From Flavobacteriales bacterium BRH_c54 (GTDB taxonomy: Bacteria > Bacteroidota > Bacteroidia > Flavobacteriales_E > Vicingaceae), in the NCBI GenBank assembly GCA_000961845.1, contig LADZ01000060.1, positions 1-64,000 of the forward strand: a DNA stretch of 64,000 nucleotides, read 5' to 3'. A program made the translations under genes and the position numbers. Shown in pieces: positions 17,495 to 26,127 of this stretch (the stretch's first letter is position 1; each line of letters opens with the position of its first letter). The notes under the pieces are model-generated. The model did no database searches, had not been told where the DNA came from, and was given only the letters and a program-made list of their open reading frames with translations.

Positions 17495-19519
17495 ATGGCA
17501 TTTGAATTAATATCCGATTTTCAACCAACAGGTGACCAACCCGAAGCCATCAAACAATTGGTAGAAGGTTTACAAAAAGGGGCTAAAGCACAAACATTAC
17601 TTGGTGTTACAGGCTCCGGAAAAACATTTACCATCGCCAATGTTATTCAACAAGTTCAACGTCCCACGTTAATTTTAAGTCATAACAAAACACTTGCCGC
17701 TCAATTATACAGTGAGTTCAAGCAATTTTTCCCACACAATGCTGTAGAATATTTTGTTTCGTACTACGATTATTACCAACCTGAAGCCTATTTGCCAGTA
17801 ACAGATGTATATATCGAAAAAGATATGTCCATTAATGATGAAATTGAGAAGCTGCGTTTAAGTGCAACTACAGCCTTACTTTCTGGAAGACAAGATGTTA
17901 TTGTAGTAGCTTCAGTTTCGTGTATTTACGGTATTGGAAATCCAACAGATTTTCAAGAAAACATTATTAAACTAAAAGTAGGTGATGTTATCAGCCGAAA
18001 TAAATTTTTACTGCAATTGGTGCAAGCCATGTATTCCCGAACAGAAGCAGACTTTCAGAGAGGAAATTTTAGAGTAAAAGGTGATACTATAGACGTTTAT
18101 CCTGCTTATGCAGAAATTGCTTATCGCATCTACTTTTTTGGAGATGAAATTGAAGAAATAGAATCTTTCGACCCTATAAATGGTGGTTCATTGGAAAGTT
18201 TTACCTACTTAAACATTTACCCGGCAACCATTTTCAACACCACTCAAAACACACTACATCAAGCTATAAAAGAAATTCAAGACGATTTATTTAATCACTT
18301 AATTTACTTAAAAGAGATTGGCAAACATGCTGAAGCCAAACGTTTGGAAGACAGAGTAACGTACGATATGGAAATGATGCGTGAATTAGGTTATTGTTCA
18401 GGAATTGAAAATTACTCTCGCTATTTTGACAGAAGAGCTCCTGGATCCCGTCCTTTCTGCTTATTAGACTATTTTCCTAAAGATTTTTTGATGGTGATTG
18501 ATGAAAGCCATGTAACGGTTTCTCAAATTGGAGCCATGTATGGTGGCGATCGTTCCCGTAAAGAAAATTTAGTAGAATACGGTTTTAGATTGCCTTCTGC
18601 CATGGATAACCGGCCACTAAAATTTGAAGAGTTTTATCAACTTATCAACCAAACCATTTATGTAAGTGCTACGCCTGCTGATTTTGAGCTAAAAGAATCT
18701 GAAGGAATTGTGGTAGAACAAATTATTCGTCCGACAGGATTATTAGAGCCGATTATAGAAATCCGTCCGAGTTTAAATCAGATTGATGATTTAATGCACG
18801 AAATTCAACTACGTGCAGAAAAAGATGAGCGTGTGTTAGTAACAACATTAACCAAACGAATGGCTGAGGAATTAACCACTTATTTTGATAACAATGGATT
18901 GAGATGCCGATACATTCATTCTGATGTGGATACCATTGAACGCGTTGAAATTCTTAGGGATTTGAGAAATGGACTATTTGATGTTTTAATAGGTGTTAAC
19001 TTATTACGAGAAGGATTAGATTTACCGGAAGTTTCCTTAGTTGCCATTTTAGATGCCGACAAAGAAGGTTTTTTACGCTCAGAACGTTCACTTATACAAA
19101 CAGCAGGAAGAGCTGCAAGAAACATGAATGGATTAGTAATTATGTATGCCGATAAGATTACTAAATCTATGCAAAAAACAATGGATGAAACAGATAGAAA
19201 AAGAACAAAACAATTACAGTATAACGCTGAACATAATATTGTACCTACAGCTTTAAACAAAAGTAAAACTAGCGGTGATAAAACTATGTTTGGCAAATCA
19301 GCTTCACCGGATAATTTCTATTTATTAGATAATATTAGTCAACAACCTAGCGTAGCTGCAGACCCGGTAGTTCAATACATGAGCAAACCTCAACTGGAAA
19401 AATTATTGGAAGAAACACAAAAAAGAATGAAAGATGCTGCTAAACAAGAAGATTTCTTAGAAGCTGCCAGACTAAGAGATGAAATGATGGAGTTGAGTAA
19501 AATGATAAAAGCACTTTAA
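17495..19519 (+). CDS. uvrB: Excinuclease ABC subunit B
   Basis: 674 residues, full length. The Walker A motif GVTGSGKTFT lies at about 37-46, the damage-probing beta-hairpin YYDYYQPEAYLP near 92-103, the DE-box VIDESHVT near 340, helicase motifs V-VI (LREGLDLPEVSLVAILDAD, QTAGRAARN) near 505-545 and the C-terminal UVR domain (LEEAARLRDEM-like) at about 630-665 that contacts UvrC. With UvrA it verifies bulky DNA lesions and loads UvrC for nucleotide excision repair. uvrA and uvrC are not in the window. Confidence 0.97.
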   Translation: MAFELISDFQPTGDQPEAIKQLVEGLQKGAKAQTLLGVTGSGKTFTIANVIQQVQRPTLILSHNKTLAAQLYSEFKQFFPHNAVEYFVSYYDYYQPEAYLPVTDVYIEKDMSINDEIEKLRLSATTALLSGRQDVIVVASVSCIYGIGNPTDFQENIIKLKVGDVISRNKFLLQLVQAMYSRTEADFQRGNFRVKGDTIDVYPAYAEIAYRIYFFGDEIEEIESFDPINGGSLESFTYLNIYPATIFNTTQNTLHQAIKEIQDDLFNHLIYLKEIGKHAEAKRLEDRVTYDMEMMRELGYCSGIENYSRYFDRRAPGSRPFCLLDYFPKDFLMVIDESHVTVSQIGAMYGGDRSRKENLVEYGFRLPSAMDNRPLKFEEFYQLINQTIYVSATPADFELKESEGIVVEQIIRPTGLLEPIIEIRPSLNQIDDLMHEIQLRAEKDERVLVTTLTKRMAEELTTYFDNNGLRCRYIHSDVDTIERVEILRDLRNGLFDVLIGVNLLREGLDLPEVSLVAILDADKEGFLRSERSLIQTAGRAARNMNGLVIMYADKITKSMQKTMDETDRKRTKQLQYNAEHNIVPTALNKSKTSGDKTMFGKSASPDNFYLLDNISQQPSVAADPVVQYMSKPQLEKLLEETQKRMKDAAKQEDFLEAARLRDEMMELSKMIKAL

Positions 19520-19526
19520 ATCCAAG

Positions 19527-19557
19527 TTCGATTATTATTTAAAATATTGTAAATTTG
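19527..19557 (+). promoter_or_regulatory. Promoter of the 19584 lipoprotein gene
   Basis: TTCG (one mismatch to TTTG) at 19527-19530, a 19-base spacer and a perfect TAAATTTG at 19550-19557. Predicted start of transcription near 19561, about 23 bases before the ATG. Confidence 0.5.
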
Positions 19558-19583
19558 AAATCTAATCACGAAAAAATTAAGCT

Positions 19584-20219
19584 ATGCAAAAATTCAACAA
19601 ATTTTTACTAATTTCTTTTTCAGCAATTTTAGTTGCTTGTGGAGGAGAAGACAAAAGTCAAGACGACAATATTGATGTGGAGAAAAACCCACTCGGTGCA
19701 GCTATGAAGATGGCTCAAAACATGCAAGAACAAGCTGAAAAAATGGAAAAAGACATGGAAAAGCGTAAAGATGCCAAAGCCATGCACTACGAAGAGTTAA
19801 TCAAATTTTTACCTACCGAAATTGATGGTTATACTGCCGAAGAACCAGATGGTGGCACTGTTGAAATGCAAGGAACTTCCTACTCTAATGCTGACATCAC
19901 TTTTAAAAATGAAGCAGGTGAAAGAATTAAAATCTCACTATTAGATTACAATGCCGCTCTATCTATGTATAGCATGGCTACAGCAATGTGGAATAGCGGT
20001 TTAAAAATCGATACCAAAGATGAATTGGCTCAAAGTTATACCATTAATGATGAAATTTCAGGATGGGAAACATTCAAAAAGAAAACCGGAAAAGCTTCTG
20101 TCGTTGTAGGAATTTCTAATAGATTTATGCTCACCATAGAAGCAGACAATCAAGAAAACTGCGACAATGTAAAAAACATCGCTAAAAACATGGATTTAGA
20201 CAAACTTGCTGCGTTGTAA
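19584..20219 (+). CDS. Lipoprotein of unknown function
   Basis: 211 residues. The lipobox is AILVACGG with cysteine at about 19, so it should be anchored in a membrane facing the periplasm. A short acidic linker is followed by a Met/Lys/Glu coiled coil (about 35-65, MAQNMQEQAEKMEKDMEKR). The C-terminal 140 residues form a compact alpha/beta region (EIDGYTAEEPDGG, ADITFKNEAGERIKISLLDY, GISNRFMLTIEAD). I know no function; the last region resembles conserved Bacteroidota proteins that have never been named. Confidence 0.65.
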   Translation: MQKFNKFLLISFSAILVACGGEDKSQDDNIDVEKNPLGAAMKMAQNMQEQAEKMEKDMEKRKDAKAMHYEELIKFLPTEIDGYTAEEPDGGTVEMQGTSYSNADITFKNEAGERIKISLLDYNAALSMYSMATAMWNSGLKIDTKDELAQSYTINDEISGWETFKKKTGKASVVVGISNRFMLTIEADNQENCDNVKNIAKNMDLDKLAAL

Positions 20220-20339
20220 GGTTTCATGTTTGAAGTTTGAGGTTTCCGTCATTGCAAACGAAGCAACGTGTAGTAAAGCAATCTACTTATCATGAACCAA
20301 TTACCTTTTAAACTTCTAAACTCATAAACTATAAAATAA
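20220..20339. repeat. Intergenic dispersed repeats, including a degenerate CGTCATTGC...GAAGCAA element
   Basis: The gap opens with ATGTTTGAAGTTTGAGGTTT, matching words near 2820 and (as complement) 6510. At 20247-20284 CGTCATTGC, ACGAAGCAA and AAAGCAATCT give a degenerate copy of a dispersed element of the CGTCATTGCGAGG...GAAGCAATCT type that I recall from several bacterial genomes including Bacteroidota. AAACTTCTAAACTCATAAAC follows and again resembles the gap near 6540. Confidence 0.5.
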
Positions 20340-20459
20340 ATGAGCAATCAACTTCCTCCATTTTTTAAATCATGGAAAGGCTTCTACTTTTTTGTAGTAG
20401 GTTTTTTAGTTTTTTTAATCGTTGTTTTTCAACTGATAACTTCCTACTATAAACCATGA
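20340..20459 (+). CDS. Small membrane protein coupled to the SSS transporter
   Basis: A 39-residue ORF (MSNQLPPFFKSWKGFYFFVV ... ending SYYKP) too short for most gene finders. Residues about 14-34 form one strongly hydrophobic segment (FYFFVVGFLVFLIVVFQL) with a Lys/Trp-containing cytoplasmic-looking start and a Tyr/Lys end. Its stop codon overlaps the symporter start (ATGA at 20456-20459), so it should be translated with it. Small single- or double-span partners precede other solute symporters (DUF485 and DUF4212 types); this one has no recognisable family, and the subunit role is inferred from coupling. Confidence 0.72.
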   Translation: MSNQLPPFFKSWKGFYFFVVGFLVFLIVVFQLITSYYKP

Positions 20460-22180
20460 GCAGTATAGATTGGATAGTATTACTCGGAACACTCGGTTTC
20501 ATTGCCATTTATGGTGCGTGGAAAACCCGTAAAAGCCAAAACATTGAAGGTTATCTTAAAGGAGATAGCGATATGAAATGGGCTACCATCGGACTTTCTG
20601 TAATGGCTACCCAAGCCAGTGCCATCACTTTTATTTCTACTCCCGGACAAGCTTATGAGTCGGGAATGGGTTTTGTCCAAAATTATTTGGGCTTACCCAT
20701 CGCCCTTATTATTGTTTCTGCAGTTTTTATTCCTATTTACTACAAACTAAAAGTATATACCGCCTACGAATATTTAGAAACCCGTTTTGGTGTTGAAAGT
20801 AGGTTACTTGCTGCTTCTCTTTTTCTTATTCAACGTGGATTAGCAGCCGGAATAACCATTTATGCTCCTGCCATTATTATTGCCACCGCTTTAGGTTGGC
20901 AACTCGATATTACCATTTTATTAATTGGCGCATTGGTAATTGTTTATACCGTTTCGGGAGGAACAAAAGCAGTTAGCCTTACCCAAAAATGGCAAATGGC
21001 AGTAATTATGGGCGGAATGTTCATCGCTTTTTTCATTATTATTTTCAATTTGCCCGAAAATGTTTCTTTTGGTGAGGCTGTTTCCATTGCCGGAATGATG
21101 GATAAAATGAATGTAATTGATTTTTCATTAGACATTGATAAACGCTATACTTTTTGGACAGGCATTACAGGAGGTACTTTCCTTGCCCTCTCCTATTTTG
21201 GTACCGACCAATCGCAAGTGCAACGTTATTTAAGCGGAAAATCCGTTTATGAAAGCAGAATGGGATTAATGTTCAATGCCTTACTGAAAATTCCTATGCA
21301 GTTTTTTATTCTGTTTGTAGGAATCATGGTTTTTGTATTTTTTCAATTTCAAGAACACCGAATTTTATTTAACCAAACAAGTTTAGACCAAGCTTACCAA
21401 ACGGAATATGCTGGGGAGCTTAAAACCATTGAAGATGAATACCAAGTAGTTTTTAATGAAAAAAAACAATATTTAGAACAAATAAGCACCTCTACCAACC
21501 AAAGTGAAATTGACCAAGCGGTAGCACTGGCTCAACAAAAAGACAAACAAGAAAATGAGCTGAAAAACCAAGCCAAAGCGGTAGTCTTAAAAGCTGTTCC
21601 AGAAAGTGTTTCTAAAGATTCCGATTATATTTTTCTATCCTTTATTATGAACTATATGCCCATAGGTTTAATCGGTTTGTTGTTGGCGGTAATATTTTCT
21701 GCAGCCATGTCGAGCACTGCCGGAGAGCTAAATGCCTTGGCTTCTACCAGTACCATAGATTTTTATAAACGCTTATCAAGCACTTCGGCACAAGCTAGCG
21801 ACAGAAAAATGGTCATCATTTCTAAATTGTTTACCGCCTTTTGGGGAATGATAGCCATTGGTTTTGCTTTGTTTGCCCAACTGCTCGAAAACCTTATTGA
21901 AGCGGTAAATATTTTAGGTTCTATTTTTTATGGAACTATTTTAGGTATTTTCTTAGTGGCTTTTTTCATTAATAAAATTAAAGGAAAGTCCACATTTATT
22001 GCAGCTATAATTGCCCAATCTGCTGTAATTATTTTGCACTTTTTCGGACAAGATATTTTCTCTTACCTCCTTCAAACACCTGTTAAAGAAGTTGGCTACT
22101 TGTGGTACAATGTTATTGGCTGTGGTTTAGTTATCGGATTCGCTGCTTTGTTGCAAATGGTGATTAAGAAGAAAGAATAA
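20456..22180 (+). CDS. Sodium:solute symporter (SSS/SLC5 family)
   Basis: 574 residues, about 13 membrane segments. Family marks are GYLKGDSDMKWATIGLSVMATQ, SAITFISTPGQAYESG, YEYLETRFG, the sodium-site region GGTFLALSYFGTDQSQVQRYLSG, and SAAMSSTAGELNALASTSTIDFYKR. Between two membrane segments, about residues 300-375, sits a polar insert rich in Glu/Gln/Lys that looks like a coiled coil (LKTIEDEYQVVFNEKKQYLE, QQKDKQENELKNQAK). Such inserts are seen in some Bacteroidota SSS proteins. The substrate (sugar, sialic acid or other) cannot be read. It overlaps the 39-residue membrane gene by four bases. Confidence 0.88.
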   Translation: MSSIDWIVLLGTLGFIAIYGAWKTRKSQNIEGYLKGDSDMKWATIGLSVMATQASAITFISTPGQAYESGMGFVQNYLGLPIALIIVSAVFIPIYYKLKVYTAYEYLETRFGVESRLLAASLFLIQRGLAAGITIYAPAIIIATALGWQLDITILLIGALVIVYTVSGGTKAVSLTQKWQMAVIMGGMFIAFFIIIFNLPENVSFGEAVSIAGMMDKMNVIDFSLDIDKRYTFWTGITGGTFLALSYFGTDQSQVQRYLSGKSVYESRMGLMFNALLKIPMQFFILFVGIMVFVFFQFQEHRILFNQTSLDQAYQTEYAGELKTIEDEYQVVFNEKKQYLEQISTSTNQSEIDQAVALAQQKDKQENELKNQAKAVVLKAVPESVSKDSDYIFLSFIMNYMPIGLIGLLLAVIFSAAMSSTAGELNALASTSTIDFYKRLSSTSAQASDRKMVIISKLFTAFWGMIAIGFALFAQLLENLIEAVNILGSIFYGTILGIFLVAFFINKIKGKSTFIAAIIAQSAVIILHFFGQDIFSYLLQTPVKEVGYLWYNVIGCGLVIGFAALLQMVIKKKE

Positions 22181-22213
22181 GGGATTAAGACGTTTATATT
22201 TGTTCTATCAACT

Positions 22214-23038
22214 TCAGTTCGACTTTTTCATTTTCCTTATCACTTTCTTTTTTCTTGTATTTTTAGTAGTTGTTTGCTCTAAACTATCTTTCATTTTTTT
22301 AATATCTGCTGTTTTGGGAAAGTTATCAAGTTTTAAAGTAAAATCGAAAAATCTAGAATCAGATAGTTTGTTTATTTCTTGAAGAAATAGTTCAGGATGT
22401 TGAAGAATAATCATTTCCAAGCTTTTCAAATCATAATGACAATTATTAAATGTTTCAAGAAAAGATGAAATCATATTTGAATCTACAAGTAGTTGGGCAT
22501 TATTCAATTTCTGAAACCTTTCTTCTTTCTTTGCTTTTATTGACTTAATAATTGATAAAAGCCTTTCTTTTAATTCATTTTCATCGGTTTTGTATTCATC
22601 AAAACATTTTGCAGAAAAAACATTAATTCGATTACTGTCTGTATATCTAATGTCATTAAATTCTTTATTATCATAGCCTATTTCTTCTCTTGCTATCTCA
22701 TCAATTTCAAACCGCATTTTCCAATAAGAAGCACTATTCCTTATTTGGTTAACTAAAGAGTCGCAAATATTATACTTATTGATAACTATTTTTTTATTTA
22801 ATTCCAGCTTCAAAAGCATTTTAACATAATCTTCTTTATTTACTTTTCCTGTCTTTTTGAGCCAAAATCGTTGTTTGAAATGAGTGTATTCCTCTTTAAT
22901 AAGGCCATCATTTTCATTAAAGTAAATATCATATTTAACAATTAACTTTGGATAATACACCACTAAAACCGAATCTCCTTGTGCCGAAAGAGTACAACAA
23001 ATAAAATAAAGTACTATGGAACTAATTATTTTTTTCAT
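22214..23038 (-). CDS. Secreted protein of unknown function
   Basis: 274 residues with a signal peptide (MKKIISSIVLYFICCTLSAQ). The body is charged and helical; it ends in a Lys/Arg-rich tail (TTKNTRKKKVIRKMKKSN). I recognise no domain. The local base use is even more AT-rich than its neighbours, which fits a recent lineage-specific gene. It stands alone, converging with the symporter gene and divergent from the E1 gene across 301 bases. Confidence 0.6.
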   Translation of the reverse strand: MKKIISSIVLYFICCTLSAQGDSVLVVYYPKLIVKYDIYFNENDGLIKEEYTHFKQRFWLKKTGKVNKEDYVKMLLKLELNKKIVINKYNICDSLVNQIRNSASYWKMRFEIDEIAREEIGYDNKEFNDIRYTDSNRINVFSAKCFDEYKTDENELKERLLSIIKSIKAKKEERFQKLNNAQLLVDSNMISSFLETFNNCHYDLKSLEMIILQHPELFLQEINKLSDSRFFDFTLKLDNFPKTADIKKMKDSLEQTTTKNTRKKKVIRKMKKSN

Positions 23039-23339
23039 TGAGTTAAGTGAGAAGTATAAGGAATGTATATTGCGTTTTATTCAGTTTTTTAATAGTACTA
23101 AAGTAATGAAATTTTGTAGGTACAACAAAGAACTATAAATTTTCAGATAGGTAATTAGTTCCCCATACCCACCATAAAGATTCCTAATAATTTCTTTCAG
23201 AATGACACGAAAATAAATTTAACTTTCTACTTAGTCAATATTTTTTAAAATAAAATCTCAAAACGGTTAATATTTTATAGAGGGTTAAATTTTTAATCTA
23301 TTTACTTAACTTTACCATTCGTAAAAAAAGGTTTAAGTA
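23039..23339. other. 301-base divergent intergenic region
   Basis: No ORF of note and no strong hairpin. A weak -7 candidate, TAACTTTA, lies at 23307-23314, 25 bases before the E1 ATG, without a clear TTTG partner upstream. The rest is unassigned AT-rich sequence that presumably holds promoters for the two divergent genes. Confidence 0.4.
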
Positions 23340-25433
23340 ATGGCGATAGCAAAAGAAGAAAAAGAAAAAAGTAAAACAAGTTTATCTAAAGATATTGTAC
23401 AACAAGCTTTTCAGTTAATGAGTACCGCTAAAGCACTCACAGAATTGTATGAAGCCAACAAAGAAATTACTGCTAAATATGTTCATGCTACTTCTCGTGG
23501 TCATGAAGCCATACAGTTGGCAATGGGTATGCAGCTAAAACCGCAAGATTTCGTTTTCCCTTATTACCGTGATGATAGTATTTTGTTGGGAATTGGTATG
23601 ACTCCCTTCCAACTTATGTTACAATTATTAGCCAAAAAAAATGACCCTTTTTCAGGTGGTAGAACCTATTATTCTCATCCAAGTTTAAGAGATGATGACA
23701 AACCAAAAATACCTCATCAATCTTCTGCAACAGGGATGCAAGCTATTCCTGCCACAGGCGTTGCAATGGGACTTCAATACAAAGAAAAAGAAGGTTTAGC
23801 CGAAGATTACAAAGGCGAAAATCCTGTTGTTGTTTGTAGCTTAGGTGATGCTTCTTGTACTGAAGGCGAAGTTTCTGAAGCTTTTCAGATGGCAGTTCTA
23901 AAAAAATTACCTATTATTTATTTAGTACAAGACAACGATTGGGATATTTCTGCCAACGCAAAAGAAACCCGAGCTCAAGATATTACCCATTTTGCTAAAG
24001 GTTTTAAAGGTATGGATGTAAGAACCATAGATGGTACTGAATTCGATACTGCCTACGAAACGGTTGCTGAAGTAATAGAAATTGTTAGAAAAGAAAGACG
24101 ACCTTTTATTATACATGCTAAAGTACCTTTGTTAAATCACCACACATCGGGAGTTAGAAAAGAGTGGTACAGAGATGATTTAGAAGAAGCTACCAAAAGA
24201 GATCCATTCCCAAAATTAAAAGCTTTAGCCGAAAAATCGGGCATTCAAAAATTTGAATTGCTAGCCATTGAAGGCAAAGCCAAAGAATTGGTGGAAAAAG
24301 ATTACCAAGCTGCCCTGAAAGAAGAAGATCCTTCTCCGGAAGACTTAACCACACATTGTTTTGCTCCTACTCCAATAACAGAAGAAAAAGGAGTGAGAGA
24401 ACCAGCAGGAAAAGAAAAAACCGTAATGGTTGATTCTGCTTTGTTTGCCGTTAGAGAATTAATGAGCAAACACAAAGAATGTCTGTTGTACGGACAAGAC
24501 GTTGGTGGTAGATTAGGCGGTGTTTTCCGTGAGGCGGCTACTTTGGCTCAACAGTTTGGCGAGAACAGGGTATTTAATACGCCTATTCAAGAAGCTTTTA
24601 TTGTAGGAAGTACGGTTGGAATGGCTGCGGTGGGCTTAAAACCTATTGTTGAAGTACAGTTTGCCGATTACATTTGGCCGGGACTTAACCAATTGTTTAC
24701 AGAAGTTGGACGTTCATATTACCTTTCTAATGGAAAATGGCCTGCCAGCATGATTTTAAGAGTACCTATCGGAGCTTATGGCTCGGGTGGTCCTTACCAT
24801 TCTTCAAGTGTAGAATCTGTGGTTACAAACATTAGAGGCGTAAAAGTAGCTTATCCATCAACAGGTGCAGATTTAAAAGGCTTGCTAAAATCAGCTTATT
24901 ATGACCCTAATCCGGTAGTAATTTTTGAACATAAAGGATTATATTGGAGTAAAATAAAAGGAACTGAAGGTGCTAAAACCGTAGAACCGGATGAAGATTA
25001 TGTTATTCCTTTCGGAAAAGCCAGAACCGTTATTGAAGCTGATGATGACAAGGTTAATAATGGTGAAAGTGCTGCTATTATCACTTATGGAAGAGGTGTT
25101 TATTGGAGTTTAGAAGCTGCCAAACAGTTTAAAGGTCAGGTAGAAATTATTGATTTGAGAACGCTTAACCCTTTGGATGAAGAAGCCATGTATGCAGCCA
25201 CCAAAAAGCACAACAAAGTGCTATTGGTTACTGAAGAATCTATTGAATCCTCATTTACACTTGGCTTAGCAGCACGTATTCAGAAAAACTGTTTTAGAGA
25301 TTTAGATGCTCCAATAGAAATTGTAGGCTCAATAGATACTCCTGCTATTCCGTTAAACTCTATTTTAGAAGCCACTTTATTGCCTAATGGAGATAAAGTT
25401 GCAGCAGCATTAAAACAATTGCTGAATTACTAA
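23340..25433 (+). CDS. Fused alpha/beta E1 subunit of a 2-oxoacid (probably branched-chain) dehydrogenase
   Basis: 697 residues joining both E1 chains. Residues about 15-340 are the alpha part with the thiamine-diphosphate motif GDASCTEGEVSEAF ... DNDWDISA. Residues about 365-697 are the beta part (ALFAVRELMSKHKECLLYGQDVG, VEVQFADYIWPGLNQL, EESIESSF). Fused E1 chains are usual for branched-chain 2-oxoacid dehydrogenase in Bacteroidota, where the products prime iso-branched fatty acids; pyruvate or another oxoacid remains possible. E2 and E3 genes are not adjacent. A hydrolase gene follows after 7 bases. Confidence 0.9.
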   Translation: MAIAKEEKEKSKTSLSKDIVQQAFQLMSTAKALTELYEANKEITAKYVHATSRGHEAIQLAMGMQLKPQDFVFPYYRDDSILLGIGMTPFQLMLQLLAKKNDPFSGGRTYYSHPSLRDDDKPKIPHQSSATGMQAIPATGVAMGLQYKEKEGLAEDYKGENPVVVCSLGDASCTEGEVSEAFQMAVLKKLPIIYLVQDNDWDISANAKETRAQDITHFAKGFKGMDVRTIDGTEFDTAYETVAEVIEIVRKERRPFIIHAKVPLLNHHTSGVRKEWYRDDLEEATKRDPFPKLKALAEKSGIQKFELLAIEGKAKELVEKDYQAALKEEDPSPEDLTTHCFAPTPITEEKGVREPAGKEKTVMVDSALFAVRELMSKHKECLLYGQDVGGRLGGVFREAATLAQQFGENRVFNTPIQEAFIVGSTVGMAAVGLKPIVEVQFADYIWPGLNQLFTEVGRSYYLSNGKWPASMILRVPIGAYGSGGPYHSSSVESVVTNIRGVKVAYPSTGADLKGLLKSAYYDPNPVVIFEHKGLYWSKIKGTEGAKTVEPDEDYVIPFGKARTVIEADDDKVNNGESAAIITYGRGVYWSLEAAKQFKGQVEIIDLRTLNPLDEEAMYAATKKHNKVLLVTEESIESSFTLGLAARIQKNCFRDLDAPIEIVGSIDTPAIPLNSILEATLLPNGDKVAAALKQLLNY

Positions 25434-25440
25434 ACTTTAA

Positions 25441-26124
25441 ATGAAAAATTTATTAATTCTTCATGGTGCTATCGGTAGTAAATCGCAATTTAATTCCTTA
25501 GCGTCTTTGTTAAACAATCAATTTAATATCCATTTATTAAATTTTTCAGGACATGGAGGAGAAGCGTTTAAAGAAAATTTTAATATTCCTCAATTTGCTG
25601 ATGATGTATTAGCTTATTTAAAGCAAAACAAAATTGAATCCATTGATATTTTTGGTTACAGTATGGGAGGCTATGTAGCTTTATATTTAGCAAAACATCA
25701 TCCGGAAAAAGTAGGTAAAATTATTACTTTGGGAACTAAATTAAGCTGGACTCCCGACATTGCTGCTAAAGAAACAAAAATGTTAGATGCTGAAAAAATG
25801 GAAGATAAAATTCCAACTTTTGCAGCAATATTAAAAGACCGTCATTATCCCAACGATTGGAAGACAGTTTTGGAAAAAACTGCCAACATGATGATAACAA
25901 TGGGCAATAAAAATGTGCTTAAAGATGAGGACTTTAAACTTATTCAACACACCATAAAATTGCTATTAGCAGATAACGATGAAATGGTAACTTATGAAGA
26001 AACTAATCATGTTGCTCAACTATTACCTCATGCTACTTTTGAGTTATTACCCAATTCCAAACACCCCATAGAGAAAGTTGATATAGACGCTCTTTCGGAA
26101 ATTATAAGGGCTTTTTATAGTTAA
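25441..26124 (+). CDS. Alpha/beta-fold hydrolase
   Basis: 227 residues, no signal peptide. The oxyanion start LLILHGAIGSKSQF, the nucleophile elbow GYSMGG with Ser74, an acid in DNDEMV and His in NSKHPIEKV give a full catalytic triad in a minimal fold with a small cap. The layout resembles MenH-like and other small esterases, but nothing fixes the substrate. It lies 7 bases after the E1 gene and is probably in its operon; it ends 3 bases from the convergent nadB. Confidence 0.83.
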   Translation: MKNLLILHGAIGSKSQFNSLASLLNNQFNIHLLNFSGHGGEAFKENFNIPQFADDVLAYLKQNKIESIDIFGYSMGGYVALYLAKHHPEKVGKIITLGTKLSWTPDIAAKETKMLDAEKMEDKIPTFAAILKDRHYPNDWKTVLEKTANMMITMGNKNVLKDEDFKLIQHTIKLLLADNDEMVTYEETNHVAQLLPHATFELLPNSKHPIEKVDIDALSEIIRAFYS

Positions 26125-26127
26125 ATT

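Noticed and set aside
18916-19296. A 126-residue minus-strand ORF inside uvrB
   Set aside because: It lies opposite conserved helicase motifs of UvrB and shows no domain of its own.
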